Assembly (NCBI GenBank): GCA_905221605.1
Contig: CAJNDS010000924.1
Location: 374,001 to 438,000 of the forward strand
Direction of reading: 5' to 3'
From: Symbiodinium natans
Lineage: Eukaryota > Sar > Dinophyceae > Suessiales > Symbiodiniaceae
Length of the DNA: 64,000 nt
In this document: positions 1-11,002 of the stretch, piece by piece
Layout: the number at the start of each line of letters is the position of its first letter
Numbering within the stretch: position 1 is the first letter of the stretch
Position numbers and translations under genes: made by a program
The notes under the pieces: model-generated
What the model was told of the DNA's origin: nothing
Databases searched by the model: none
What the model saw: the letters and a program-made list of their open reading frames with translations, nothing else

Positions 1-780
1 TTGATCGGTTTAACGGCTTATAGGGACTCCCTAAACCCTAAACCCAAAGCCCTAAGCCCTAACCCTAAACCCTTAACCCTAAGTAAGATTCGGTTCTTGT
101 TTCATGGAGCCGGCTCGGTCAAGCCCAGGCCTGTGACCTACACCGCTCTCAGTCCTTGCAAAGCCCGGGCCCCAATACGATTTAGCCCTAAAGCCTAAAC
201 CCCAACCCTTGGCAATCCTGAGTAACCCTTTCTGAGAAATGCACGGTTATTGTTGGCTATGTGCATACCTTTGAATGTACCGGGGTTGTGCTAGGTAGGC
301 TTTGGGGTGTGCATTGTGGGTGTTGCTAGGAATAGCACGTTGGATTGCAGCGGGGGACCTCTAGGCGACGATGGTTCCATGTTTCCCCGACTCTGTTTTT
401 TTCATTGCTTGTTGGGGGGAGGGAGGGAGGGAGGGGGGGGGGGGGGATTGCCGGCTAATGTAGGGGACGAAACCTTGACTAGTAGCATTCCCTTATTATG
501 GTCCCTATATACTTACACTACGAGATTACACTACAATGGCACCCCCCAAAACTCCATTCTAATAGTTAAGCCCCTTTTGTTAGGTAGTTCCGTTAACCCT
601 AAACCCTAAACCCTAATCCCTAAACCCCTGGTTGCAGGGACGGGGGAAGCTGCTCCCCAGTTCCCATGTTGTCGAAAGCCCGAATTTTCAAAACAACCCC
701 GAAGAAGGTTTTAAAAGGAGTATGTTCTTTCAAGGTGCCGCACATGGTTTGGGGTTTAGGGTTTCGGGTTTAGGGTTTAG
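1..780. other. Region of degenerate CCCTAAA repeats, no supported gene
   Basis: Scattered CCCTAAA-like blocks (28-85, 180-215, 595-630) and a G-run (416-447). Short ORFs here contain repeat-encoded NPKP peptides and look non-coding. Confidence 0.5.
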
Positions 781-1031
781 GGCTTAAGGAGTCAGCATAC
801 GCCCAGCAACTTCGGCATTTGGCTTTGCACTTGTCGTTCTGGGCGTGCAATGGGTGCAAATTCGGGCTCTGACCATGAATTCGCACGGGACACTGAAGCA
901 TCTCTGCCTAAACAAAGGCTCCCATGTAGTAACTTCTTTTGGGGTGGTCTCGAACCCCCTGTACCTTACCGACAAAAGAACTAATTACATTAGAAGCCTT
1001 TGGGCAGGGTTTGGCGTTTAGGGTTTAGGTT

Positions 1032-1230
1032 TGGTTTAGGGTTTAGGCTTTAGGCTTTAGGCTTTAGGCTTTAGGCTTTAGGCTTTAGGCTTTAGGCTTT
1101 AGGCTTTAGGCTTTAGGCTTTAGGCTTTAGGCTTTAGGCTTTAGGCTTTAGGCTTTAGGCTTTAGGTAGGCTTTAGGCTTTAGGGTTTAGGGTTTAGGGT
1201 TTAGGGTTTAGGGTTTAGGGTTTAGGGTTT
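1032..1230. repeat. TTTAGGC variant array passing into TTTAGGG
   Basis: About eighteen uniform TTTAGGC units (1045-1170) are followed by TTTAGGG units to 1230. A homogenised variant points to local slippage or unequal exchange. Confidence 0.95.
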
Positions 1231-1365
1231 CGGGTGCCCAAGGTCCCTCTTCGCTGGGGTTTCCTATAGCCTCCGAGTTGGGCGCCCGGCATGGCCGAAG
1301 CACCGGCGAGTGGTACAGGGAAGCAGGTCTTGGTTCGCTCTAATTTGAGTTTAGGGTTTAGGGTT

Positions 1366-1485
1366 TAGGGTTTTGGGTTTAGGGTGAAGGGTGAAGGGTT
1401 TTGGGTTTTGGGTTTTGGGTTTTGGGTTTTGGGTTTTGGGTTTTGGGTTTTGGGTTTTGGGTTTTGGGTTTTGGGTTTTGGGTTG
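1366..1485. repeat. TTTTGGG variant array
   Basis: Roughly twelve TTTTGGG units after a few TTTAGGG units. The 78-codon ORFs on both strands here are translations of the repeat. Confidence 0.95.
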
Positions 1486-1500
1486 AGGGCCGCGCGGTAT

Positions 1501-1590
1501 ACCCAGAGAGCCCAACACCAAGGAATATGCCTTAGATTACGTAGGGGGGCTATTCGTTTCTTTACCTCAAGAGTTATTGGGCTCTTTAAG
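1501..1590. mobile_element. HP-C foldback, short copy
   Basis: Left end CCCAGAGAGCCCAAC, right end ATTGGGCTCTTTAAG; central part shortened. Confidence 0.7.
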
Positions 1591-2194
1591 TACATGGCCA
1601 CATGTCGATATTGGCTCTAAGTTTGGGTTTCGGGTTTAAGGCTAGGGTTTGGGGCTTAGGGTTGAGGGTTTAGGGTTTAGGGTTCAGGGTTTAGGGTCCT
1701 AGAGCTCTAAACTCCAGCGGCCATGAGGCCAACTGTGCTTTTGTGGCGACCCGAACAGGCCCCCAAACCTCAAACCCTAAACCCTAACCCGAAACCCTTA
1801 AACCCTAAACCCTAAAATCCTAGAATCCTAAACCCTAAACCTTAAACCCTAAACCCAAAACCCTAGAATCCTAATCCTTTCACCTCCACGGTTTGTGCAG
1901 AGGAAACGCAGTGCCACTGATTTGTTTCATGTGTCCTTGGTCTCTCGGCCCATCCCTAGAGGCCATGTTCCGTTTAAGGTTTAGGGTTTAGGGTTTAGGG
2001 GTTAGGGGTTAGGGTTTAGGGTTTAGGGTTTGGTTACGAATCCGTGTGATGTAGGCTAGCAGGAGTTTAGGGTTTAGGGTTTAGGGTTTAGGGTCCTCAT
2101 TTCAGGGCCCATGTCCAGGAAATTCCCCTTTGAGTGTATGGCTTAAGAAGGATCTAGGTTTAGGGGTTCGGGTATAGGTACGTACACGTACCTT

Positions 2195-2620
2195 TTGGAC
2201 ATCTTTCTTGTTCTTGTCCTCCTCCATCTAGCGTCCGAGTCCATCCACAGACTTGGCCACGCTGTCCTTCTATAGTCCTGGGGTTTAGGGTTTAGGGTTT
2301 AGGGTTTAGGGTTTAGGGTTTAGGGTTTAGGACTGGCTCCAGCGCACTTAAAGAAAGGCTTTGATGAATGTCTTGGATCATCTTGCGCAGCTGTGCTGGG
2401 GGAGAGACCTTCTTCTCACACAACATTCACCCGGGTGTCGATTCCAGGGTTTAGGGTTTAGGGTTTAGGGTTTAGGGTTTTGTTGATCCCGGTTCTTGTC
2501 CAGGCGTCCTCTCCTGGCACCTCGGTCGAACACCCAGGCAGGCTTGCAACTTGCCACTACAACTCCAAAGCCTCTGCTTTTTGATGGACGGGGCAACTGT
2601 CTATCACAAAGTCCACTATG
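2195..2620 (-). CDS. Candidate minus-strand exons, unknown gene
   Basis: Minus readings between TTTAGGG tracts: about 2620-2485 (GFGVVVASCKPAWVFD), 2415-2335 (KKVSPPAQLRKMIQD) and 2240-2198 (MEEDKNKKDVQK before a GTACGT donor). A longer minus ORF (2557-2874) overlaps the first. No assembled gene or domain. Confidence 0.28.
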
Positions 2621-2805
2621 TCCAATTTAGAGATCAGCCTTCTAAGCCTCGAAACAAGTTTCCGGGTGTCACGGAAGACAGCTAAGTCTCCAGATGGTGA
2701 CATCTTCGGTTGGAGGGGAGTTCGGTGGATCCTTGTAGGCTGGATTACACGTGTTCGGGTGCTCACCCCCAGTAGTGCTGCTTCAGGACGAGGAGTGCAT
2801 CCCTT

Positions 2806-2926
2806 CTTGAAGTAGGGTATATACTTCTTGTACCCCCAAAAGGACACCCAATATATATATATATATATATACACTCACCAAAGCTAAAAAGGAACCTTAT
2901 ATACACTCACCAATAACAGTAATATA
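2806..2926. repeat. HP-K repeat with (AT)n, copy 1
   Basis: Holds CCCCAAAAGGACACCC, an (AT)n run and ACACTCACCAA. It is an inverted match to 9761-9885. Confidence 0.7.
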
Positions 2927-3194
2927 AACCCTACTTCATATGCTGTCCAGTCATACGCACCCCATAGGTGCACTTATTGTTTCGCGAAGGCGAGAACACC
3001 AGCTTTTTGGGGGGGCAAACCATAAAGCCCAAAACCCCCAAGAACCTAATATTACTGATACAAACCCCGAACACGATACTATAATCTCCCTAGTGTACAC
3101 CCCTAAACCCTACTATACAACCCTTCACCCTTAACCGAAACCCCTAGCCCTATAATTCCTAAGACAAGCAGCCCCTAAACCCTAACACCCCCTT

Positions 3195-3320
3195 GCACGG
3201 CCCCTAAACCCTAATACCCCTATACCCCTATACCCCTATACCCCTATACCCCTATACCCCTAAACCCTAAACCCTAAACCCTAAACCCTAAACCCTAAAC
3301 CCTAAACCCTAAACCCTAAC
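3195..3320. repeat. CCCCTATA units then CCCTAAA array
   Basis: About five 8-bp CCCCTATA units (3218-3262) pass directly into perfect CCCTAAA units. Confidence 0.9.
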
Positions 3321-3485
3321 ACAAGCCCCTGAGCCCTAACACAGCAAAGCCCCGTGCCATGCTACGCAGGCTAGTCTGCCGAACCTTCTGAAGCTGAGCC
3401 CTCAGGATGAGGGCTTTTAGGGTTGAAGGGATGAAGGGTTTAGGGTTTAATTAGGGTTTAGGGTTTAGGGTTTAGGGTTTAGGGT

Positions 3486-3516
<31 letters not shown>

Positions 3517-3652
3517 AGGGTTGAGGGTTTAGGGTTTATTGCAAAAAGGGTCTAGGGTTTAGGGTTTAGGGCCAGTCAGACCTTGGCCCACCAGGCAGGC
3601 TTCGATTGAACTTCCGTAGGGTTTAGGATTCGATTTCATGGCCTCAGTCAGC

Positions 3653-3780
3653 ACTTGGAGGTTCATTATTCATGGTACTTACTAACCGATTATAAAATTT
3701 CGACTGTACTTATAACCCACTTATACGCCCCTTAAGTGCCCTAATATGGTTATAAGTACAGTTCTAAGTACAGTTCTATG
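3653..3780. mobile_element. HP-A foldback, right end lost
   Basis: Left end CACTTGGAGGTTC, internal TTATAAGTACAGTTCTAAG; the right terminal repeat is missing and HP-E follows within 15 bp. Confidence 0.75.
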
Positions 3781-3794
3781 GTAAATGTGGCCAA

Positions 3795-3922
3795 CTTGGT
3801 AGCCCAGCGGCACCCTGTTTCCATTTTTTTTGTTCAAGGCTCCCTTTCGAAGTAACCAACCCCCCCCCAAAAAAAAAAAAACAAAAGTACCCTTACTAGA
3901 ATACGGTTACTGGACCACCAAG
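3795..3922. mobile_element. HP-E foldback
   Basis: CTTGGTAGCCCAGCGG at left, GGTTACTGGACCACCAAG at right, C/A-rich centre. Confidence 0.85.
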
Positions 3923-4201
3923 CCAATGGCCCAGGGTTTTACAAAAAAAGAATCCAGCTCCTTCTGCTCCCCCTCTGCTTAGGCAAGCCCCAAAGAGAAC
4001 ATGATGAGGGTTTAGGGTTAGGGTTTAGGGTTTAGGGTGTAGGGTGTAGGGTTTAGGGTTTGGGATGTAGGGTTTAGGGTTTAGGACATGCGCTTGGCAT
4101 GGGGTAAGTGGCATCGATGCTAGCAGCTTGCGTCTGCATGGGCATGGGAGCATGTGACATTGGCATTTGCTGACCCGAGGCAGCAGCCCACTCTCGACAA
4201 C

Positions 4202-4306
4202 AAGGCTGATTTATTTATATATATATATACATATGTATGTATGTATACGTATATGTATGTACACGTATATATATATATATAATATGTATATATATATACA
4301 TATTCA
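4202..4306. repeat. AT/ATGT microsatellite
   Basis: Alternating TATA, TATG and TACG units over about 100 bp. Confidence 0.9.
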
Positions 4307-4621
4307 TATATCGTTTTGGACCTATTTTTTTAAAGTTTTGTTGTTGAGGTCATGCTTTTCGTGGTACCCTGAACAATGAGGCGTCTATTAAAATAGAGAT
4401 GCAATTAGCCCCACAACTCAGATCAACACCGGGGGATGAGAGGCCTTTCCGGGGTTTAGGGTGCGCAGGGTTTGTCTCGTAGTTGTAGTTTCTCTCCGGA
4501 CTGCCGAATGTCATGGTTCGTAGATTCCAATAAGAACAGTTACGTAGTTACGCACCCCCCCAAGAAGGAAGTATAGTGAGAGGTCTAGGTACGTAGGGCT
4601 ATAAGGTTTGGCGGGCGTATA

Positions 4622-4731
4622 CCCTAAGGACCCATGTGCCTTTTTAGCAAATACTTGGCCCTTCAAGCTACTTTATAGGACCCCCTTTTACGGCCCAAGT
4701 ATACACCATAGAGGTACATGGATCCTTAGGG
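4622..4731. mobile_element. HP-B foldback
   Basis: CCCTAAGGACCCATGTGCC pairs with GGTACATGGATCCTTAGGG. Confidence 0.88.
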
Positions 4732-5085
4732 ACAGGGTTTGAAGGGTCCAAATAGGCTTGAAGGCGACCAAATCGCAACAAGCACCCTTGGCTGCAATGC
4801 CAGTGAAGAAGTCCAGCAGCCCTGTCGTCAGAAGCTGCCTTGTATTACCTACTCCAGCAACCCCAAAAAACTAAACCTCCGAAACCTCTGGTAGGGTTTC
4901 GAGTTTAGGGTGTAGGGTGTAGGGTCTAAGGTACCCCCATGGCCTTTACCCTAAACCCTAAGCCCTAAACATCCCTCAGCTACCTGGCGACTGCAAGAAG
5001 GCGAGCCCATGAGCTCTACAACCAGAAACCCTGGAAGGGTTTCCTGTCTAGGGTAGAATGGTATTTTTGAAGCCTCAGGGTTACC

Positions 5086-5198
5086 ACTTGGAGGTTCGTG
5101 GTAGTTACTAACCCCATTATAACTGTACTTAAAACCCACTTATAACCATGTCAGGGCACGTAAGGCAACTGGGTTATAAGTACCATGGGCCTCCATGT
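5086..5198. mobile_element. HP-A foldback
   Basis: ACTTGGAGGTTCGTGGTA pairs with TACCATGGGCCTCCATGT. Confidence 0.82.
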
Positions 5199-5377
5199 AG
5201 GGCCTATTATGGGGTGAGGGTTGCACCATAATCTAAGCCCTTAAATATGGTCCCTTTACCTTCTTTAACCGGTTCTGATGTTCGGGCCCTCGGGTTGTAT
5301 AGGGAAAATAAGGGGCATGTAAGGGGGTCCCCATTTAAAGGCCCACAGTAAGGGACCACGCAACTACCCAAAGATGT

Positions 5378-5521
5378 ACTTGGAGGTTCATGGTACTTGT
5401 TAACTAGTTATAAACTGTACTTATAACCCACCTTATATGCCCCTTAAGTGCCCTAATATGGTCGTAAGTACAGTTAGAAGTACAGTTATAATTGGTTAAT
5501 AAGTACCATGACCCTCCAAGT
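5378..5521. mobile_element. HP-A foldback, full length
   Basis: Near-complete palindrome from ACTTGGAGGTTCATGG to CCATGACCCTCCAAGT. The right arm of an HP-I-like element (GGGACCACGCAACTACCC) abuts it at 5352-5370. Confidence 0.92.
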
Positions 5522-5592
5522 AAACCCTATAACCCTGAAGCCGCCGTTAAGCTCCTAAAACCCTGAACAAGGGGGGTCGCAGCCCCGCAGTT

Positions 5593-5682
5593 TAGGGTTT
5601 AGGGTTTAGGGTTTAGGGTTTAGGGTTTAGGGTTTAGGGTTTAGGGTTTAGGGTTTAGGGTTTAGGGTTTAGGGTTTAGGGC
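5593..5682. repeat. TTTAGGG array
   Basis: Thirteen near-perfect units; an oppositely oriented array lies 87 bp on. Confidence 0.97.
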
Positions 5683-5768
5683 AAGACAGGATGCTTCTCT
5701 GGCAGTACCTGGGCCTGGGACACTCGGCGCGGAGCTGAGACCATGGTGGGCCTTGGCCTTGTAGGACC

Positions 5769-5866
5769 AACCCTAAACCCTAAACCCTAAACCCTAAACC
5801 CTAAACCCTAAACCCTAAACCCTAAACCCTAAACCCTAAACCCTAAACCCTAAACCCTAAACCCTA
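5769..5866. repeat. CCCTAAA array
   Basis: About fourteen units in reverse orientation to 5593-5682. Confidence 0.97.
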
Positions 5867-5867
5867 G

Positions 5868-5889
5868 ACCCGAACCATTTTGGCTCAAG
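5868..5889 (+). other. Partial match to the dinoflagellate spliced leader
   Basis: The last 15 bases (CCATTTTGGCTCAAG) equal the 3' end of the dinoflagellate spliced leader as I recall it; the first seven match at three. It directly follows a CCCTAAA array. No coding sequence follows, so a relic of a re-inserted cDNA is only possible. Confidence 0.3.
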
Positions 5890-5989
5890 CCCGCAGCATG
5901 TGTCTCAAGAGCTGCTTATAATTAAATGCCTATTCCTCGAACAAGGAGTCATACCTTAAGTTGTATAGTATGATATAGGGGTCCTTAAG

Positions 5990-6085
5990 CTACCATTTGC
6001 TCAAGAACCGCCAAAAATCTCAACAGGTAATAACCCCCATATTGTTGTAAGGAATCATATTTTTGGTGGGGTTCTTAAGCAAACG
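5990..6085. mobile_element. HP-D foldback
   Basis: CTACCATTTGCTCAAGAACC pairs with GGTTCTTAAGCAAACGG; HP-B follows 5 bp later. Confidence 0.82.
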
Positions 6086-6090
6086 GCCCG

Positions 6091-6197
6091 TAAGGATCCA
6101 TGTATCTAATAGAGTTTATACTTGGGCCTGAAAGGGGTCCTAATTACATGGTGCCTTTAGGGCCCAAGTATATACCATGTCGGCACATGGATCCTTA
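6091..6197. mobile_element. HP-B foldback
   Basis: TAAGGATCCATGTATC pairs with GGCACATGGATCCTTA. Confidence 0.88.
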
Positions 6198-6250
6198 CAG
6201 TGAGCTCCAGAAAGTTTGGTAAGGATGATTGAAGCTGGGATTCCCTTAAG

Positions 6251-6319
6251 TAGGGTTTAGGGTTTAGGGTTTAGGGTTTAGGGTTTAGGGTTTAGGGTTT
6301 AGGGTTTAGGGTTTAGGGT
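6251..6319. repeat. TTTAGGG array
   Basis: Nine to ten perfect units. Confidence 0.97.
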
Positions 6320-7133
6320 ATACCTGTTGTGGTATGGCGACAAGGATGTTCCAGCTTTCTGGAGTTTACTGCAGGGACTTTGGGGGCCCAAATATCCCTA
6401 AACCCTAAACCTTAGACCCCAAACCCTATGGCAATATGGCATCCTAAACCCCAAACCCTAATCCCTAAACCCTAAACCCTAAACCCTAAACCCTAAACCC
6501 TAGGGGCATTTCGGAAGCTAGGGACAGAGTGGCAGCATCGACATCTCTCCAGGAGGCGCGGCGTCCACTTCGAGGCAGCCGTCTGCATGCACAGGGCCAC
6601 GGTAGAGAGCTTTAGGGTTTTTGTTAGGGTTTTTGGGGGTTTTAGGGTTTTTAGGGTTTTGAGGGTTTTGAGGGTTTAGGGTTTAGGGTTTAGGGTTTGG
6701 GGCATAGCCGTCAGCCCGTCGCAAAAACCAAGAACAAGGGTTCGGATTGAGGGTTTAGGGTGTTGAGGGTTTTGGGTGTTTAGGGTGTAGGGTTTAGGGT
6801 TTAGGGTGGAGAGGGAGTGAGGATGCCAGAGGGCTAGGGCAGTTGAGGGTTTGGAAACCCTAAACCCTACACCCTAAACCCTAAGCCCTAAACCCTACAC
6901 CCTAAACCCTAAACCCTAAACCCTAACCTCCTTAAAGGCCCTCAAGTATGGTACCAAGTTTGGGGTCCCTGTGGCTCTTGGTGGACTGAGGCTCTGAGCT
7001 CTTTGTTAGAACATTTCACTTATCCTAAACCCTAAACCCAAACATTTCCTCCCAGCTTAGAAGTCGGAACCCCTGTTTACTTCAACGTGAAGGGGCCAGG
7101 CGCCATATACAGGCCTTTAATAAGGGATTATAC

Positions 7134-7246
7134 CCCCAGAGCCCTCTCTACCCCTGAAGTAAGGACTGCACCTTGAATTATCTTAAGGGGTCCTTAATAT
7201 GTTTTGAGGTATATTCCTTGTTTAAGAGCTATTGGTCTCTTTGGGT
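7134..7246. mobile_element. HP-C foldback
   Basis: CCCCAGAGCCCTCTCTACC at left, CTATTGGTCTCTTTGGGT at right; abuts HP-D. Confidence 0.75.
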
Positions 7247-7247
7247 A

Positions 7248-7352
7248 TACTATTTGCTTAAGAACCTCTACAAGAACTAAAATATTCTTCTTGATAAGGG
7301 CAACAGAGGGATTATCATCTTTCATGTGTTTTCGGGTTCTTAAGCAAGTAGT
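7248..7352. mobile_element. HP-D foldback
   Basis: ACTATTTGCTTAAGAACC pairs with GGTTCTTAAGCAAGTAGT. Head-to-tail with the HP-C copy, no spacer. Confidence 0.87.
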
Positions 7353-7720
7353 GGTAGAAGATACCTTTGTGTTCCCCTGTGCAACCGTTTAAGGGATTAC
7401 ATGTGCGGGGGGGGGGGGGGGGGGTTACCTGACTGTACCTCCTCCGATCCAAAAGGGTCCATGTACCTATATAGTAGTTTTCCTACCTTACAGGTGACGG
7501 CCCAAGTGCAGACTCATAGAAGCACTGGCCTTTCGGCGGGTACTTTCGCCCGTTTTAAGGGTAGAAGTTGTACAACACCCATATTGAGACGGGCCCCCAG
7601 TCGACGTTCTCCCATTCAGGGTTCAGGGTTTGGCAGATATAGTGGTGGTGCATTGTGTAGCATGTCATGTGCTATCTCTGATCCGGAGAAACCAGGGATG
7701 ATCTGCGTCCTCTCGCTAGG

Positions 7721-7912
7721 CCAGCCTCTTCCACTGCTTGGCTCTGCATGCTGCTTCAGGTATCGAGTATTGGCCTGAACCCTAAACCCTAAACCCTAAA
7801 CCCTAAACCCTAAACCCTAAACTCTAAACCCTAAACCCTAAACCCTAAACCCTAAACCCTAAACCCTAAACCCTAAACCCTAACCTGAACCTCCGTCAGA
7901 GCACACATAGCC
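7721..7912 (+). CDS. Coding stretch split by a CCCTAAA tract with 8-bp duplication
   Basis: LFHCLALHAASGIEYWPE continues as PPSEHT to a TAG when the CCCTAAA tract and one copy of CCTGAACC (7774-7781, 7884-7891) are removed. The tract lacks AG on this strand, so splicing is not obvious; it may be a broken gene end. Confidence 0.33.
7782..7883. repeat. CCCTAAA array flanked by CCTGAACC
   Basis: About fourteen units with an 8-bp direct repeat at both edges; the last two bases of the repeat could be part of the array. Confidence 0.9.
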
Positions 7913-7997
7913 GATGATCTCCACGTGGCGGCCATTTACTGCATCATGCTACCGAGTTGCTTTAAGGAAGGCAAAAATTCCAACAGGGAGCAGTACA

Positions 7998-8119
7998 TGT
8001 AACCCTAAGGACCCATGTGACTATATAGTATATGCGTTGAAGCCCGAAAGCATGCCATATAGGAACCCCCTTAAGGCCCAAGTATATACCACATAGGTAC
8101 ATGGATCCTTAGGGTTACA
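7998..8119. mobile_element. HP-B foldback, perfect ends
   Basis: TGTAACCCTAAGGA at left is exactly complementary to TCCTTAGGGTTACA at right. Confidence 0.9.
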
Positions 8120-9340
8120 GCCCCAAATCCCTCAACCCTTAGCCCTAGACCCAAAACTCCTGAGTCTGACCTACAAGACTCAACGGAGCAACAGAACAGA
8201 ACCTCAGCCCATCGGCCCATGTGCCCAGAGCAGACTGGTGGCCTGAATGCCATGGCCTTCAGGAGCTACCAGATTGGAGGGTTTAGGGTTTTTGCGTTCA
8301 GGGTTTAAGGCCTTGGGTCTGGGGCGTAGGGTTGAGGGTTTAGGGTTGAGGGCTGAGGGTATGGTTTTTTGGAGGGGGTGGGAAGGGGGGGGGGGGGTTA
8401 TCCACAAACTCGTAAATAGCCCTAAACCTATGACTCACAGGACGCTAAACAAGTACACTTTTCTTCGATGTGTACCCAAAACAGTTCTCAAAGCTAAAAC
8501 AGCAGCGTGCCAACACCACAGCGAGCCCCAAGCGCCACGGCAAACTATGATTCACGGACCGAGTCGCTAACCCATCCACACTTAAAACTGGAAAGCTCAC
8601 TTTTGCACACCTTAATTGTTGGTTATAGTCTAGTTTCCTTGTCGGAAGGCATCTATGGTCAAATACAAATACATAAAATCAAGATATGTAAAAATCAATA
8701 AAGCATGACAGAATTGCGTGTATATATGTAGGTATAATTTTTAACACGTACATACATTAATATGTTCTACGAAGTAGAGGCCGTAGTAGAGGCCACGCGA
8801 GGTAGACTCCGTGCTTTTCGCAGCCAGTGTCGGCCCAAGCGACCCACCCGTGGATTCCTGCAGTGGACCAATTGGCATTCCGAATCCCCCGAGGGCCACC
8901 TTGCAAGCACTTCAGTGGTTAAGGGTTTGGGGTTTTAAGGGCTTAGGGCTGAGGGTTTAGGGTTCGAGAGTTTGGGGCTTAGGGCTTAGTGAGGGTTTAG
9001 GCTTTTGGGTGGTTGCAGAAGGCTCCGCCTCGGACGCGGACTAGGCCCTTCTTCCCCCTTGTTTCTAGGGCTTAGGTTCAGCCTGTATAAAAGCCCTGTT
9101 ATCCTTTGTTTGGTTCAAGGTTCCCTTGTAAAGCAACCAACCTCAAGAAGGGTACCCGTATTATTATCACCCTAAACTCTAAACCCTCAACCCTCAACCC
9201 GAAACCCTAAACCCAGAGCCGGACCCAGGTGTCCAGAGCAGCTAAGGGAAGTCCTAAGCCCGTGAGCCTTCACCCTTGAAGCGCATCAGTTGTGGGGTTT
9301 ACGATCTGAGGGGGTACCTTATTGGGGTCTGTATTGAATG
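8120..9340. other. Mixed sequence, no supported gene
   Basis: TTTAGGG-like blocks (8279-8370, 8925-9010, 9170-9215), a G-run (8383-8398), an A/T-rich stretch near 8690-8760 and a partial HP-E (9094-9168). Short ORFs only. Confidence 0.45.
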
Positions 9341-9760
9341 GGAATCCTACTATTTGGAGTCTAGATTAGGGGTTCCCTTATTTTCGTAAACCCCCAAGTA
9401 GATAGCCTTTGCAAATGGGGGAAGAGAGGTGGGGGGCGGGTGGGGGGGCGGGGCAGGGGGGCGGTGCCTCGTGGCCGCTTCATTGGGTGTTGGGTTGCCG
9501 GGTGGTGGGGCTTCCGAATCGGGTTGCTGATGTCCCCTCCCCGAACACAAAAGACCTGGATCCACTGGATCTTTTAAACTCGCAGCCTGCATCGTGGAAT
9601 GCGGAGAGCTGCTGAGGGTAATATACAAACCATATCAGGGATCCTCCACATGGTTTAAGGCCTTTGGGACTCTGAGACACGATGCTGCATGTGATTCCCT
9701 GAGAGCCCTAAACCCTAAACCCTTCTGCCCTGAACCCCAACCTTACATGAAGCAGGGCAT

Positions 9761-9885
9761 ATATTACTGTTTTTGGTGAGTGTATATAAGGTTCGTTTGT
9801 TAATATGGGTGAGTGTATATATATATATATATGTATATATGTGGCGTCCTTTTTGGGGATACAAGAAATATAAACCCTGCTTCAA
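9761..9885. repeat. HP-K repeat with (AT)n, copy 2
   Basis: ATATTACTGT..., TTGGTGAGTGTATA, (AT)n, CGTCCTTTTTGGGG; reverse complement of 2806-2926. Confidence 0.7.
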
Positions 9886-10531
9886 ATCCTACTGCTAAGG
9901 ACTAGCGCAGTGATGCCTGAGACCATGAAGCCAATGACACCCGGACTCGTGTCTACCCAGAGAATGCCGGGTTCTCAGTGTCAGGTCTGGGCTTCCGCTT
10001 TGGGGAGAGGGGTGGTTTAGGGTTGAGGGTTTGTAGGGTCTAGTGTCTAGGGTTTAGGGTTTCGGGTGTAGGGTGTAGGGTGCGTGAAGGGGGAAGGGGG
10101 GGGGGGTTAGATGTGTAGTAGGACTTCTTGTCAACCCCAAGCCTTATAAGTCCTGAGCCCAGTTATACAGTTCCTTAGGACCAAATACCCTAAGTTGAGG
10201 ACAAAAACCCTCTACTACTCCCTAAACCCTAAACCCTTTTAGGGTTCATGTTGTCCCCAAGGTTTTGGGGAGTTTGGACAGCTTGTGTACTTCGGGGGCT
10301 TATACGTACCCTAAGCCCTAAACCCCAAAACCCCAATAAACCCTAAACCCTAAACCGTAAACCCTAAACCCCAAACCCTAAACCCTAAACCCTAAACCCT
10401 GTTCTGGTATCAGTGCCCTGAACCTCCAAGCGTGTTTTCTTCCCTGAGTGATGGAAGTTGGGCTGCGCGAGGTCTTCCAAAGACTCGGCCAAAAGATCCG
10501 ATGGAGCCACTGCAGCACCTGGGCCGAAGGG

Positions 10532-10725
10532 GTGGGTTTAGGGTTTAGGGTTTAGGGTTTAGGGTTTAGGGTTTAGGGTTTAGGGTTTAGGGTTTAGGGT
10601 TTAGGGCTTAGGGTTTAGGGTTTAGGGTTTAGGGTTTAGTAGGTTTAGGGTTTACGGTTTAGGGTTTAGGGTCTAGGGTTTAGAGGTAGGGTTTAGGGCT
10701 TAGTAGGGTTTAGGGTTTAGGTTGG
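10532..10725. repeat. Long TTTAGGG array, degenerating at the end
   Basis: Perfect units to about 10610, then TTTACGG, TCTAGGG and TTTAGAGG variants. Confidence 0.95.
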
Positions 10726-10836
10726 CAGGTTCTGGGTCTGGTTACAGGTCTTCTTCTCAGCCTGGCTTCCACTGATTTGGGGTGCGTGTTGCGGGTGCCG
10801 GATTTATGCCAGTGATTGGTAGGCACATGCTGACAT

Positions 10837-10943
10837 CTTAGGGTAGTTTCATGGGTACTTAACTTGTATAGGGTAAAAAAGGCATATAATTAAGCAGTAC
10901 CCTTTTCAGGGCCCATACTAAGGGACCATGTAAGTACCTTAAG
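10837..10943. mobile_element. HP-I foldback
   Basis: CTTAGGGTAGTTTCATGGG pairs loosely with GGGACCATGTAAGTACCTTAAG; the centre has pairing GGGCCCATAC. Confidence 0.72.
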
Positions 10944-11002
10944 ATAATTACCAAGACATCTTCAGACTCTGAGACACAAGCCCTGTTGCCTCTTTGCAGA
11001 CC

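Noticed and set aside
5593-5866. A true chromosome end
   Set aside because: The arrays are short, occur in both orientations throughout the window and are followed by unique sequence on both sides.
9409-9615. 68-codon + ORF in GC-rich sequence
   Set aside because: Mostly a G-rich run; no splice signals or coding character beyond composition.
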